From the NCBI GenBank assembly GCA_964621755.1, contig CAZUPI010000002.1, positions 24,451 through 88,450 on the forward strand: DNA of 64,000 bases, written 5' to 3'. The translations under genes and the position numbers were made by a program. This stretch comes from UMGS1696 sp964621755 (GTDB lineage Bacteria > Bacillota > Clostridia > Oscillospirales > CAG-272). The notes beneath the pieces were generated by a model. It saw only the letters and a list, made by a program, of their open reading frames with translations. It was not told the origin of the DNA and searched no databases. Positions 1 to 10,627 of the stretch are shown piece by piece (the first letter of the stretch is position 1; each line of letters starts with the position of its first letter).

Positions 1-141
1 GTCCTTCCCCATCTGCGCACGCTTCATCAGCTCTGAAGTCGGGGAAGCCTGCATGCCACTGATTGCAGCTCCGCGTCCACGGAACCGGCTTTTCATTTTT
101 TCAGCCAGCATGTAGTCGCTGGGTACATTACCGTACATCAT
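1..141 (-). CDS. Partial small protein in the ftsL position of the division cluster
   Basis: The first 47 codons of a gene that runs off the left edge, starting MMYGNVPSDYMLAEKM. An AGGAGGAAG ribosome binding site sits just upstream of the double ATG. It begins 25 bp after the rsmH stop on the same strand, exactly where ftsL or a septum-formation protein follows rsmH in dcw clusters. The visible part is basic and has no membrane segment yet, as expected for a cytoplasmic FtsL N-terminus. The identity rests on position; the sequence itself is not diagnostic. Confidence 0.6.
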   Translation of the reverse strand, partial: MMYGNVPSDYMLAEKMKSRFRGRGAAISGMQASPTSELMKRAQMGKD

Positions 142-166
142 GACTTCCTCCTATCTCGCTGGAATT

Positions 167-1108
167 TTATAATTTTTCTGCCGTTCTGAGTTTTGCGCTG
201 TGCGAACGCTGATTTATTTTTATCTCCTCATCTGTTGGGAGAATCGGCTTCTTTGTCAATGTTTTGATGACCGGCTTTCCTCCGCACACACACACTGGAA
301 AATCCGGCGGACAGGTACATCCGGTCGCCAGAGACTTAAAAACATCTTTGGTGATTCTGTCCTCAAGCGAGTGAAAGGTGATAACCGCCATTCTCCCGCC
401 CGGATTCAGCCGTGCCGCGGCCTCTCTGATGGAAGGCTCTATAGCGTCCAGTTCACCGTTTGTCTCAATCCGCAGCGCCTGAAACGTACGTCTCGCGGGA
501 TGCTGCGCCTCTTTCATACGCTGCGCCACCGGTATCGCGTGCGTCACAAGTTCGGCAAGCTCCGTCGTCGTCTCAATAGGTTTGACCTCACGCTGCTCCA
601 CAATCGCCGCCGCGATCCGTCCGGCAAAACGCTCTTCGCCATAGTCTCTTATCACACGGCGAAGGTCCTCCGCAGAATAGGCGTTCACAATATCCGCAGC
701 TGACATCCCGCCGCTTCTATCCATACGCATGTCCAGCGGCGCCTCCTCACCGGAGTACGAGAACCCGCGTTCTGCCGTATCAATCTGGTGAGAGGATACG
801 CCAAGGTCCCACAGCACACCGTCGATTCGGTCCACTCCGATCATATCGAGCGCCGAACCAAAGTTGCGGAAGTTGGTCTTCACGATTTCCCATTTTCCTG
901 CATATGGCGCAAGCTTTTCGGAACACGCAGCAATGGCTTCATCGTCGCGGTCGAAACATATCAGACGAGACCCTTCCGGCAATCTTTTCACAATCTCAAG
1001 TGAGTGACCGCCGCCGCCTGCCGTACAGTCCACAAAGATTCCTCCGCGCTCCGGCGCCAGCGCCTCCATGACCTCACGCACCATGACCGGTATATGTGAA
1101 AACTCCAT
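167..1108 (-). CDS. rsmH: 16S rRNA (cytosine1402-N4)-methyltransferase RsmH (MraW)
   Basis: RsmH methylates N4 of C1402 in 16S rRNA using S-adenosylmethionine, tuning the ribosomal P site. The protein begins MEFSHIPVMVREVMEAL and has the SAM-binding segment DCTAGGGGHS near residue 28, the family motif GVLWDLGVSSHQID near 100, and the C-terminal ITFHSLEDRI block. About 313 residues is normal for the family. The start at 1108 is chosen because AGAAGGGGAA precedes it; the frame stays open 15 codons further up without a good site. It lies downstream of mraZ as in most dcw clusters. Confidence 0.95.
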   Translation of the reverse strand: MEFSHIPVMVREVMEALAPERGGIFVDCTAGGGGHSLEIVKRLPEGSRLICFDRDDEAIAACSEKLAPYAGKWEIVKTNFRNFGSALDMIGVDRIDGVLWDLGVSSHQIDTAERGFSYSGEEAPLDMRMDRSGGMSAADIVNAYSAEDLRRVIRDYGEERFAGRIAAAIVEQREVKPIETTTELAELVTHAIPVAQRMKEAQHPARRTFQALRIETNGELDAIEPSIREAAARLNPGGRMAVITFHSLEDRITKDVFKSLATGCTCPPDFPVCVCGGKPVIKTLTKKPILPTDEEIKINQRSHSAKLRTAEKL

Positions 1109-1166
1109 AATTCCCCTTCTGCAAGAAAAGCCATTAAAACTGAGCGGACCCAAACGAACCTATACA

Positions 1167-1586
1167 CTACAGCCCAAGCTCGGACAGCATCTTTGTATAA
1201 TCGGCGGGCTCGTCGTCGAGCCTTTGCTCGTTCCAGACTTCCTCCGCCCAGATTTCAGCATATCGACCGCATCCCACTGTAATCACGTTCTTGACAATTC
1301 CCGCGAACTTCAGCATATCCGGCGGAAGAAGCACACGTCCCTGTGAATCCGGCTGCACCTCAATCGAGTTGGAATACAAATACCGCGTAATTTCCCTCAC
1401 CTGCGTTCTCGGGAGCGCGCTGATTTTCTCCGCATAGTTTGCCCATTCTTCCGCTGAATATAACGTTAAGCATTTGTCGCTGCCGCGCAATACCGTTATG
1501 GGCGAACCAAGCTGCTCCTTGATTTTCGCAGGGATAATAAGCCTTGCTTTGGTGTCAAGGGCGTGATGGTATTTTCCTGTAAGCAC
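1167..1586 (-). CDS. mraZ: Transcriptional regulator MraZ
   Basis: MraZ is an AbrB-like DNA-binding protein that forms a ring and represses its own dcw operon. The 139-residue protein has the two repeated SpoVT/AbrB-like halves: GKYHHALDTKARLIIPAKI at the N-terminus and VQPDSQGRVLLPPDM around residues 77-91. The start codon is GTG, preceded by GGTGGTGAAAAG. It is the first gene of the cluster, with a promoter 60-80 bp upstream. GTGG-containing segments between the promoter and the start (near 1598-1602 and 1628-1632) are candidate MraZ-binding repeats. Confidence 0.95.
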   Translation of the reverse strand: MLTGKYHHALDTKARLIIPAKIKEQLGSPITVLRGSDKCLTLYSAEEWANYAEKISALPRTQVREITRYLYSNSIEVQPDSQGRVLLPPDMLKFAGIVKNVITVGCGRYAEIWAEEVWNEQRLDDEPADYTKMLSELGL

Positions 1587-1640
1587 GCTCTTTTCACCAC
1601 CATATCGTGTATTTTTCCGTATTTATCCACCCTGGTTATT

Positions 1641-1669
1641 ATTATATACTAACTATTACAATAATTCAA
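1641..1669 (-). promoter_or_regulatory. Sigma-A-type promoter of the mraZ-rsmH cluster
   Basis: Reading the minus strand, TTGAAT (1664-1669) and TATAAT (1641-1646) are separated by exactly 17 bp. The predicted transcript would start about 50 bp upstream of the mraZ GTG codon. Two GTGG segments fall between this promoter and mraZ, consistent with MraZ autorepression. Confidence 0.8.
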
Positions 1670-1994
1670 GTAGTTTAAGAAAAAAACGGCATGTTATTTT
1701 TAATTTAAAGTTCAGTTTTTCCTCCTTTTCCCGTCATTTCCGCCTTGAAACGACGGCTGTTTTTTCTTTTCTGCGCTTTTATCCGCACACATATTCCAAA
1801 TTTCCAATTTTATCCTTTTTATGGATATAAAAAATTCCGATTTTATCCAAAGGTTATTTCCCCATAATTTTCCATATTTATGTAGCGCCGAGAAACGCGT
1901 AAGGGGGACCTTTTCCCAAAAGTCCCCCTTGACCTCTTTCAAAATTTTCAAGCTGCTTTGGAAACGGCGTCGGGCAGCGTATTCGTGCCTTATG
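1670..1994. other. Intergenic region between mraZ and the gatB 3' end
   Basis: Apart from the mraZ promoter at its edge and the hairpin at 1901-1930, this AT-rich stretch shows nothing I can name. Open frames crossing it on both strands have poor composition, no ribosome binding site and no recognisable motif. Confidence 0.5.
1901..1930. terminator. G-rich hairpin downstream of gatB
   Basis: AAGGGGGACCTTTT, a CCC loop and AAAAGTCCCCCTT form a near-perfect stem with one bulged base. It lies about 65 bp past the gatB stop. It belongs to a dispersed family of hairpins in this window with G-rich outer and T/A-rich inner stem halves. Confidence 0.6.
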
Positions 1995-3460
<1,466 letters not shown>

Positions 3461-3464
<4 letters not shown>

Positions 3465-4951
3465 ATGCGCACCCCTCCGGATAAAGTTTCTCCCTGCACA
3501 TCTCCGCAAAGCTCCGCTTCCGCAGCGTACGCGGTGCGATACAGCAGCTTTTCACGCAGTCTGCCGCCCATAAACGTCACCCCGATTGGCATACGCCCAT
3601 CCCCGCCGGCGGGTATCGAAATGGCGGGACAGCCGGTCAGATTGGCAAGGGATGTGAACCGGTCGCTGCCATATAAATCGGTAGGATTTTCATCAAAACT
3701 GCCAAGGTCAAAGGAGGCTCCATTGGTGGTCGGTATGAGTAAAACGTCGATTTTTGTAAATAAATCGTAAATCCGCTGACAAATCTCCGCCTGTGATGTT
3801 TTGATTTTACGGTAGTAATCCCCATTGTAGGTCGAAGACAGCGCGTAGGTTCCGGCGAGAATCCGGCGTTTAACCTCACTGCCAAACCCCGAACTGCGCG
3901 ATTTCTTCATGATGCTTGCAACACTGTCTCCCGACTCTTCGCGAACCGTACGTCCGTACCGCATTCCGTCATACCGTGCAAGATTAGACGACGCCTCCGC
4001 CGCCGATATCGTGAGATAAATCTCCTCCGCTTCGTCGAGGTACGGCAGGTCGACACAGGTAACGTCCGCGCCGAGCTTCCGCAGCGTCTCCCCTGCGCGG
4101 ACCACACACTTCAATGTATCGGCATCCACAAATTGTTCGCATCCCTGCATCACGCCAATTTTCAAGCCGGACACCCCGTCTTCGATTTCGTCCGTATAAT
4201 TGACGTCCCGGACGGTCAAGTCAAGCGTCGTCATATCGCGCCCATCCCGTCCAGCAAGCGCCGACAAAACATACGCGCTGTCGCGCACGTCCCGCGTTAT
4301 CGGGCAGACTGTGTCAAGAGAGGACGCAAATTCCGTCACGCCGTAGCGCGAAACGACACCGTATGTGGGCTTCATGGCACAGACTCCGCAGAAGGACGCC
4401 GGTTGACGCGCTGAGCCTCCCGTGTCTGTCGCAATCGCCCACGCTGCCATGTGTGCGGCAACGGCGGCAGCAGAACCGCCGGACGATCCGCCTGCCGACT
4501 TTGTTAAGTCAAGCGGATTTTTGGTTGCGCCAAAAATCGACTTTTCGCAGCTTGACCCCATCGCAAACTCGTCGAGGTTCGTCTTTCCGAGCACCACTCC
4601 GCCCTGCTCCACTGCCCGTTCATACACTGTCGCGCAGTACTGCGGCATAAAACCGCGGAGCATCTCAGACGCGCAAGTCATCGGCGCGCCGCGCATAGCA
4701 ATATTGTCCTTCACGGCGAACGGAATTCCGCACAGCGCCGGTACCTGCTCTCCTGAGGCAATCATCGCGTCCGCACGCGCCGCTCCCTTTTTGGCAAGGT
4801 CATACGTCTCCGCGACATAAGCGTTGACCGAAGGATTGACAGCCTCGACCTCTTCAACATATGCGCGAAGAACCTCGTCAGCCGTAAATTCCCTGCGTCT
4901 CAGCGCTCGCGACAGCTCAACTACGGTCATTTTCAAAATTTCGTGATTCAT
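3461..4951 (-). CDS. gatA: Asp/Glu-tRNA amidotransferase subunit A (amidase)
   Basis: GatA hydrolyses glutamine and channels ammonia to GatB. It is an amidase-signature enzyme: the Ser-rich region TKSAGGSSGGSAAAVAA contains the Ser of the Ser-cisSer-Lys triad, the Lys lies in GIPFAVKDNIA, and DTGGSARQPASFCG follows. The start at 4951 (MNHEILK) has GAGGTG upstream. An ATG four codons earlier overlaps the gatC stop and is a possible alternative. About 496 residues matches the family. Confidence 0.95.
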
Positions 4952-4959
4952 TTGGCACC

Positions 4960-5241
4960 TCATTGCACAACCCGCGGAACTGTCGTCCGCACGGTCAGCG
5001 AATCCTCATCCCGGCGCACAACATCGTGACAGACCTTTACAACGTCTGCGTCCGTCTCAAGTTTGTCATCCTTCTCCGGTACCGCCACCAGCCACGCAGT
5101 ATCCGGTATTCCGGAAGCACTGCCCTTTATCGCTCCGGCTGCCCGCTTTATCATCGCCGCAATTTTTGCAAAATCCTCCTCTAACGCATCCCAATCCTTT
5201 GCATCAAGCATCGCCGCGTCTATAAGAGCTTCCAAATCCAT
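4960..5241 (-). CDS. gatC: Asp/Glu-tRNA amidotransferase subunit C (divergent)
   Basis: GatC is a small belt protein that wraps around and stabilises the GatA-GatB complex. The 93-residue product is weakly conserved, but its N-terminal helices (MDLEALIDAAMLDAKDW, a second helix to about residue 37) and its end VRTTVPRVVQ match the family pattern that normally finishes near 'VPKVLE'. Size and position directly ahead of gatA support the call. The middle, with IPDTAWLVAVPEKDD, is unlike typical GatC. Confidence 0.75.
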   Translation of the reverse strand: MDLEALIDAAMLDAKDWDALEEDFAKIAAMIKRAAGAIKGSASGIPDTAWLVAVPEKDDKLETDADVVKVCHDVVRRDEDSLTVRTTVPRVVQ

Positions 5242-5278
5242 ATTGTTCTCCTAATTTTTGTTGTATGGGGAGAACGTT

Positions 5279-5305
5279 AGGGGGATTTTTTCAAAAAATC
5301 CCCCT
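5279..5305. terminator. Hairpin between nfo and gatC
   Basis: AGGGGGATTTTTT and AAAAAATCCCCCT pair around a single C. It is followed on the plus strand by the family tail of ACCCCC and AAAACTTTT. It probably ends the nfo transcript ahead of the gatCAB operon. Confidence 0.65.
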
Positions 5306-5400
5306 AAAACCCCCTTAAAACTTTTATATTATTGATGGAATATAGTTTATCCAAAAAACGAGTCTATATAGGCCTTTTTACAAAAAGGTTCTCCGGTCCA

Positions 5401-6246
5401 TCACATTTTGTAAACTCCGCGCAGCAAAGCAATTTCGTGCGCATAGCCGTCGAGCTCGTTCGGCGTCTCAAGATAGAACGGCAGACTGCGCAGAAGCGGG
5501 TGGTTGATGACAGCCGTCAGCGCCGGAAGGCCTATGCAGCCCTCGCCGATTTTGGCATGCCTGTCCTTATGAGATGTCGGCGGATTCATGGAATCGTTCA
5601 GATGCACCGCACGGAGCTTATCAATGCCGACAACGCGGTCGAACTCGCGCAGCACACCGTCGAGGTCCCCAATGATATCGTAACCCGCGTCGCTCACGTG
5701 GCAAGTATCGAAGCATACGCCTAAGTTGTCGCGGAAGCGCGTGTCAACACGTTCGATAATTGAGGCAAGCTCTTCAAAAGAGCGTCCGATTTCCGTCCCT
5801 TTTCCCGCCATTGTCTCAAGCATCACAACCGTGCTCATCCCCTCCCACATTACGTGGTCGAGCATATCCGCAATATAGGCAATGCCTATATCAACTCCCT
5901 GTCCCGTGTGACATCCGGGGTGAAAGTTGTACAGCGAGCCCGGTAGATTTTTCAGAAAAACCAGCTCCTCGTGCATCGACTCACACGAGTATTGCCGGAC
6001 CTCTTCCCTTGCCGAACAGGGGTTATATGTGTACGGCGCGTGCGCAAGCGGCATCACCATCCCACGGTCCGCAATAAACTGCCGAAGCGCCGCAATATCG
6101 TCGGGGTCGGGCTTCTTCGCACTGCGGCTGCCCCCTTTGGGATTTTTTGTAAAATACTGGAATGTGTCCCCGCCAATGGACGCAATCCGCTCGCCCATTG
6201 CAAGATATCCGCCCTCCGTTGATAAATGGCATCCTATCTTTAACAT
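5401..6246 (-). CDS. nfo: Endonuclease IV (AP endonuclease)
   Basis: Endonuclease IV cuts DNA 5' of abasic sites during base-excision repair, using a three-metal (zinc) centre in a TIM barrel. The 281-residue sequence has the family segments KIGCHLSTEGG at the start, MPLAHAPYTYNPC near 67-79, NFHPGCHTG with a metal-binding His, VMLETMAGKGTEIG, GVCFDTCHVSDAGYD, VHLNDSMNPPTSHKDRHAKIG and FYLETP. All expected metal ligands (His, Glu, Asp) in these motifs are visible. It appears to be a single-gene unit with hairpin 5279-5305 downstream. Confidence 0.95.
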   Translation of the reverse strand: MLKIGCHLSTEGGYLAMGERIASIGGDTFQYFTKNPKGGSRSAKKPDPDDIAALRQFIADRGMVMPLAHAPYTYNPCSAREEVRQYSCESMHEELVFLKNLPGSLYNFHPGCHTGQGVDIGIAYIADMLDHVMWEGMSTVVMLETMAGKGTEIGRSFEELASIIERVDTRFRDNLGVCFDTCHVSDAGYDIIGDLDGVLREFDRVVGIDKLRAVHLNDSMNPPTSHKDRHAKIGEGCIGLPALTAVINHPLLRSLPFYLETPNELDGYAHEIALLRGVYKM

Positions 6247-6423
6247 AATTTCAATCTCTCCTTCGGAATCACGCGCCGCCTTTTTTCTATGTATCGGTCG
6301 GTTTTGCGAATTTTGCTTGATTTATTTTTTAATAAAATTGCAAGTTGATTATAAATGTAATAAATTTGTAATAAAATAATTGTATAATTAAGTACATAAC
6401 TATAAATTGAAGAGGTATCTCCA

Positions 6424-7296
6424 TTGAAGTCGCGTGTCTACAGATTCCGGGCAGTATGGATGTACTGTCGTGATATCGTCGGACTCATCACCGATGATAA
6501 AATCACAATCTACGCGGCCCAGGCGTCGTTTTTTGTCATAATCTCCGCCGTGCCGTTTCTCTCCCTCCTCATTTCCATCATCGGTATTGTGGCGCCTGCT
6601 GAAGTGCCGGATTTTTTCGGCAATCTTCCCGTCTCTGATAGTTTTGCCGACATTCTCAACACTATCCTCACTGAGCTGAAGACCGCTCCGAACGTTTCCC
6701 TGTTGTCCGTTTCCGCCGTGACGACCCTTTGGAGCGCCTCTAAGGGAATCACCGCCATACGAGGCGGCATCGAAAAAGTATACCATGCAAAGCGCGGAAA
6801 AAATATCGTCTCCCGTCGGATAAAGTCGCTTGTGATCACCCTTGTCTTCATCGCCCTTATCGTCGCCGTGGTGGTTCTTCTTTTGTTTGGGGATTTCATC
6901 TCAGACCAGTTGAGCATCATTCACATCTCCGATATCGTACTGCGGATGCGGGCGCCGTTTTTTGTACTGTTCATGTGCATTATCTTCACCGCGACGTACG
7001 CCTTCACGGCCAAGCGAAGCGAATTCGTCAAGGGTGGGATTTTGCCGCACATTCCCGGCGCCGTCTTCTCCTCTGTGGGGTGGGTTGCTTTCTCTTATTT
7101 TTATTCTCTCTACATCAACCATTTTCCGAACGCGTCATACATTTACGGCAGTCTCGCCGCCGTGTGTTTGATTATGCTGTGGCTTTACTTCTGTATGATA
7201 ATTCTTCTTCTCGGCGCTGAAGTCAACAAAATCTACTTTGCCGGCAAGCCGCATGATGCGACCGCCTCTGAGGGAGAGAATTCCCGTTCAGAATAA
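6424..7296 (+). CDS. YihY/BrkB family inner membrane protein
   Basis: A polytopic membrane protein of the family once misnamed ribonuclease BN. Roughly six hydrophobic segments can be seen, including residues 35-60, 138-160, 175-195 and 235-260. Family features are the N-terminal DDKITIYAAQASFFVIIS and the central LWSASKGITAIRGGIEKVY. The start is TTG, preceded by AGAGGT. Biological function is not established for the family; a transport role is often proposed. It ends convergently with mltG at a strong hairpin. Confidence 0.9.
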   Translation: MKSRVYRFRAVWMYCRDIVGLITDDKITIYAAQASFFVIISAVPFLSLLISIIGIVAPAEVPDFFGNLPVSDSFADILNTILTELKTAPNVSLLSVSAVTTLWSASKGITAIRGGIEKVYHAKRGKNIVSRRIKSLVITLVFIALIVAVVVLLLFGDFISDQLSIIHISDIVLRMRAPFFVLFMCIIFTATYAFTAKRSEFVKGGILPHIPGAVFSSVGWVAFSYFYSLYINHFPNASYIYGSLAAVCLIMLWLYFCMIILLLGAEVNKIYFAGKPHDATASEGENSRSE

Positions 7297-7317
7297 AAAT
7301 AGCAATATCGTTAATAA

Positions 7318-7356
7318 CTTAGGGGGACCTTTTCTTTCAGGAAAGGTCCCCCTAAG
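7318..7356. terminator. Bidirectional hairpin terminator between yihY-like gene and mltG
   Basis: CTTAGGGGGACCTTT pairs with AAAGGTCCCCCTAAG around a short loop. It is followed by ACCCCTCCAAACC and seven T. It separates two convergent genes and belongs to the dispersed hairpin family of this window. Confidence 0.8.
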
Positions 7357-7398
7357 AACCCCTCCAAACCTTTTTTTAGGCGGGGGGAATTATTATTT

Positions 7399-9000
7399 TC
7401 ACTGCGCGTCCGGAACGTCGCCCGTTGTCTGCTGAGTCGTCTCGGCGTTGAATTCAGCGATATAAGCGTCATGTTCGGCCTTTGTGGCTGAGAAGTACGT
7501 TACACCTTTATTGGCTACAAAGTAGTAATAATTCGTCGATACTGGCGACAGAGCGGCAAGCATAGCGCTCGCACTGGGATTTGCAATCGGTCCCGGCGGC
7601 AATCCGTCATGGGTGTATGTGTTATACGGCGTATCGTATAACAGGTCACTCGCCGTCACCGTCTTCGGGCGCTCGCCCGTATCATGCGCTATCGCATACA
7701 GCACCGTCGCGTCACTCTCAAGCTGTGGGAACGACCATTTGTTATTCAAACGGTTATGGAACACCGACGATACTAAGAAGAATTCGGATGACGAAGCTGC
7801 CTCCTTTTCTATTAAAGAGGCAAGAGTTATCATCTCATCGACTGTGTAGCCAAGCTCGGCACACTGGTCTCGGTATTCCTTTGTGAAGATTTGCGTGAAG
7901 CGTTTCAGCAGCTTATCAATTACGGTTGCTTCGCTTGAACTCTTGTAGAACTCATATGTGTCCGGGAACAGGTATCCGTCTAGACGGTATATCCGGTTTT
8001 CGGTTCTTCCGCTTTCCTCAAGCTCATCGATAAACCAGTAGTCGAAATCATAATTCTGTATTACGTCCACGTATCCCTCTCGCGTACCGATTCCGTACGA
8101 TACGAACAAATCGATGATTTCATCCGTCGTATAACCTTCCGGTATCGTGATACGTTCCGTTCCGCTGACGGGCTTTTCCTTGAACTCAGCTAGCAAGGCG
8201 TCGTAGTTCATCATCGGAGACACAGAGTACGTGCCGGCTAAGAATTCGCCGTTGTCATGCTCGGCTACCGCGTACAGCTTGAAGATTGTCGGGTATTTGA
8301 TAACGTCGTTTTTATACAGAATTTCCGATACCTCCTCAAGTGTCGCATACTCCGGTATCGTAATCTCGACCACCTCATCCGACTTCACGAATGCGTACAC
8401 ATCATTCGAAACAACGATCATCGTTATCGCTAAAAATATCGATATCACCAGCACAAATATAATGTAAACTACCGCCCTGACGACGCTGACGACTGTGTTG
8501 CCTCCCTCGTCGCTCCCGGGATATTTGCGCTCTTTTTTTGTGCTTTTGACACTGCTGTTTCTGTTTTCTGACGCTGTGACACGATGCACATTGGCATTCT
8601 CGACCGTGCCAATCGACATATCCGTCATCTTGGTCTTCATCAGACCTTCTTCCGCTCTTTGCTGCACCATTCGGTTTCGGGCGGCTGGAGGAGTGCTCTG
8701 CGCCGGCGTATTGGCACTGCCACTACTGCTTGGCCGAACCACTTGTCTGCCCGTTCCCATCCGCGTCTGCGGCACACGATTCTGCTGAGGTCTTCCCGCA
8801 CGGGTATTCTGCATATTCTGCGTACCTTGTGTCTTATGCGTATTCTGCGTACCGTTTTCTTGGATGCGGTTCCGCAGGTTTTCGGACGACCGATTTGCCG
8901 TCTGCGGATTTTGGGCACTATTCGGGCGCAGGTTACCTGAACTCGTCCTGTTCGTTGGTCCGTTTTGTTGTGGTTGGTTATAGTTATCCGTAAATATCAC
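7399..9000 (-). CDS. mltG: Endolytic murein transglycosylase MltG
   Basis: MltG cleaves nascent glycan strands and is thought to set their length at the membrane. The 533-residue protein has a long Gln/Asn/Thr-rich cytoplasmic N-terminus (1-165), one transmembrane segment (about 172-195, VVYIIFVLVISIFLA), a LysM-like region and the YceG domain. That domain includes MITLASLIEKEAAS with the catalytic Glu, VFHNRLNNKWSFPQLESDATVLYA and YNTYTHDGLPPGPIANPS. The disordered N-tail is longer than usual. The GTG start is uncertain because the AGAGGTG signal lies directly on it. Confidence 0.92.
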   Translation of the reverse strand: MIFTDNYNQPQQNGPTNRTSSGNLRPNSAQNPQTANRSSENLRNRIQENGTQNTHKTQGTQNMQNTRAGRPQQNRVPQTRMGTGRQVVRPSSSGSANTPAQSTPPAARNRMVQQRAEEGLMKTKMTDMSIGTVENANVHRVTASENRNSSVKSTKKERKYPGSDEGGNTVVSVVRAVVYIIFVLVISIFLAITMIVVSNDVYAFVKSDEVVEITIPEYATLEEVSEILYKNDVIKYPTIFKLYAVAEHDNGEFLAGTYSVSPMMNYDALLAEFKEKPVSGTERITIPEGYTTDEIIDLFVSYGIGTREGYVDVIQNYDFDYWFIDELEESGRTENRIYRLDGYLFPDTYEFYKSSSEATVIDKLLKRFTQIFTKEYRDQCAELGYTVDEMITLASLIEKEAASSSEFFLVSSVFHNRLNNKWSFPQLESDATVLYAIAHDTGERPKTVTASDLLYDTPYNTYTHDGLPPGPIANPSASAMLAALSPVSTNYYYFVANKGVTYFSATKAEHDAYIAEFNAETTQQTTGDVPDAQ

Positions 9001-9026
9001 CTCTCATATCGATTGAGGTAGTACCG

Positions 9027-9965
9027 CTATAGCTTTGTCAGGGTCGCTACAACGAAAATTATCACGAGAAGCAGAAACGTCGGTGTGATGAAAGCCTCCG
9101 AAATCCGCACGAAGATATTCTTTCTGCGGTCGGCATGGGTTACGTAGTCTGATGCCACGTTTCTGTTTGCCATATCGCGGTAGATTCCGTGCGCCTCAAA
9201 GCACATCAGCATCCCTGATATGATCACCACCGTCGCGAGAATTATCACGAGAAGAGTCATGCTGACATTCTGCTTGTCCACAATGGTCAGCACGTATTTC
9301 TCGAACAGCAGTACTGCGGCGTTGTTCAGTGCGTGAATGCACACGGACGCGACAACCGAGCGCGTCGCGTATGTAACACCCGACAGCACGATACCGGAAA
9401 AGAAATACACGGGAAACCGTGCAAAGCTGAAGTGTGACATTGCAAACATGACCGCGCTCATGACAACTGCAATCGACGCGCCGTATCGCTCATACTCGCC
9501 AATGACGATTCCGCGAAACAGAAATTCCTCCGTCACCGCCGGAAGTACCGCAAACGCAAGCACAAGATATGCGCCGTCGAAAAACCGCTCATTCATCGCA
9601 AACGACGCATAATCCGTCGTCGAGGAAGCGGCGAACGACTCCGGTGTAACGGTGTACATCAGGACGCTGATGAGCAGCACGCCCGCCACCATAAACACCG
9701 TCGCATACAGCAAGTACAGGATGTCAGATGAAGCAAACATCCGCAGCCGCACTTTAGCCGAAAAGTCACGTCCGCGCACCTTATAGTAGAACAGCGACGG
9801 CACGGAGTACGTGATAAGCTGTATCACAACGACCGCCAGATAGGGATTTTCGTTCAGCCCAAGCGCATCCGCGGACAAAAAGCGCGCCGCTAAAATCAGC
9901 AGAAACACCACGATGAGGAGCACCGGGGTGAACATAGTCGCTTTTGGCTTGGCTACAGGAGGCAC
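9027..9965 (-). CDS. CPBP family intramembrane glutamic endopeptidase
   Basis: A multi-pass membrane protease of the CAAX/Abi (CPBP) family. The catalytic motifs are all present: EEFLFRGIVIGEYERYG (EExxxR), FAMSHFSFARF (FxxxH) and CIHALNNAA (third metal/catalytic His). About eight hydrophobic segments span the 312 residues. I chose the GTG at 9965, two bases after the preceding cyclo-ligase stop and with GGAAAGG ahead. The frame remains open upstream but there overlaps the cyclo-ligase gene. Substrate unknown; relatives process prenylated proteins or bacteriocin-type peptides. Confidence 0.88.
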   Translation of the reverse strand: MPPVAKPKATMFTPVLLIVVFLLILAARFLSADALGLNENPYLAVVVIQLITYSVPSLFYYKVRGRDFSAKVRLRMFASSDILYLLYATVFMVAGVLLISVLMYTVTPESFAASSTTDYASFAMNERFFDGAYLVLAFAVLPAVTEEFLFRGIVIGEYERYGASIAVVMSAVMFAMSHFSFARFPVYFFSGIVLSGVTYATRSVVASVCIHALNNAAVLLFEKYVLTIVDKQNVSMTLLVIILATVVIISGMLMCFEAHGIYRDMANRNVASDYVTHADRRKNIFVRISEAFITPTFLLLVIIFVVATLTKL

Positions 9966-9967
9966 AG

Positions 9968-10576
9968 TTACGCCTTTCCGGGACGTGTCTTTTTCTGGTC
10001 TTTGGTGACACGAACTCCCTTTTCGGTAAGAAGGATATCCACTGACACATCGAACCGCCCGCGCGGCACTTCGTTCAGGATATAGTCCGAGTAAACCACG
10101 CCGATGGTGCATCCCGAAAAGATAGAGAGATACCGGTCGTAGAATCCCTTGCCATATCCGAGGCGGTAACCCTCCTTGTCGTACACCAGTCCGGGGACGA
10201 AGCAAACCGCTCCGCCCGTCTCGTTCTGCGCATCGTATACGGGATTTTCTTCCGGCGGCTCGCAGATACCGTATGCATCCGGTTTCAGCTCATCAAGGGA
10301 CGTTACCTCGTGGTACTTCATAGTATGGGTCTTCTTGTCGCATTTTGGGAACAGCACCTTCTTCCCCTTTGCAAACGCCGCCTCCGCAATGGCGGAAACG
10401 TCGATTTCATCCGCGGACGCCGCGTACAAAAGCACGTACTCCGCATATCGGAAGCTGATAAGCCCCTCCGCAGCCGTACAGATAGCGGAGTCACGCTTCT
10501 GCTTTTCCTCCGCGCTCATCTGGCGGCGAAGCTGCTTATATTCCTCTCTGATGTCGTCTTTTTGTTTTTTTATCAT
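9968..10576 (-). CDS. 5-formyltetrahydrofolate cyclo-ligase
   Basis: Converts 5-formyl-THF to 5,10-methenyl-THF with ATP, returning the storage folate to the one-carbon pool. The diagnostic motif LGYGKGFYDRYL is present near residue 145, with LRRQMSAEEKQKRDSAI at the N-terminus. The start at 10576 (MIKKQKDDIREEYK) overlaps the original DJ-1 stop by ATGA, implying former translational coupling to DJ-1. The frame is open further upstream (to 10669), but that stretch is DJ-1 tail plus an inserted ftsK/tmk copy in the wrong frame. 202 residues is typical. Confidence 0.92.
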   Translation of the reverse strand: MIKKQKDDIREEYKQLRRQMSAEEKQKRDSAICTAAEGLISFRYAEYVLLYAASADEIDVSAIAEAAFAKGKKVLFPKCDKKTHTMKYHEVTSLDELKPDAYGICEPPEENPVYDAQNETGGAVCFVPGLVYDKEGYRLGYGKGFYDRYLSIFSGCTIGVVYSDYILNEVPRGRFDVSVDILLTEKGVRVTKDQKKTRPGKA

Positions 10577-10627
10577 TTCGCAAGCACAGCAGCACCAAGT
10601 TCCTCTGCTGCCTTCTCTCCTTTCATA
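10573..10627 (-). pseudogene. Displaced C-terminal tail of the DJ-1 gene
   Basis: Read in the DJ-1 frame this gives MKGEKAAEELGAAVLAK and a TGA stop, which resembles the usual DJ-1/PfpI C-terminal helix. It now lies after the ftsK-derived stop codon at 10666-10668 and is cut off from its gene by the 387-bp insertion. Removing the insertion joins it in frame to the DJ-1 body (...LTALTC-MKGEKAAEEL...), and its TGA overlaps the cyclo-ligase ATG. Confidence 0.8.

Noticed and set aside
6302..6423. A promoter with TTGATT/TTGTAA for the YihY-like gene
   Set aside because: No pair with acceptable spacing to the TATAAT near 6383 could be chosen.
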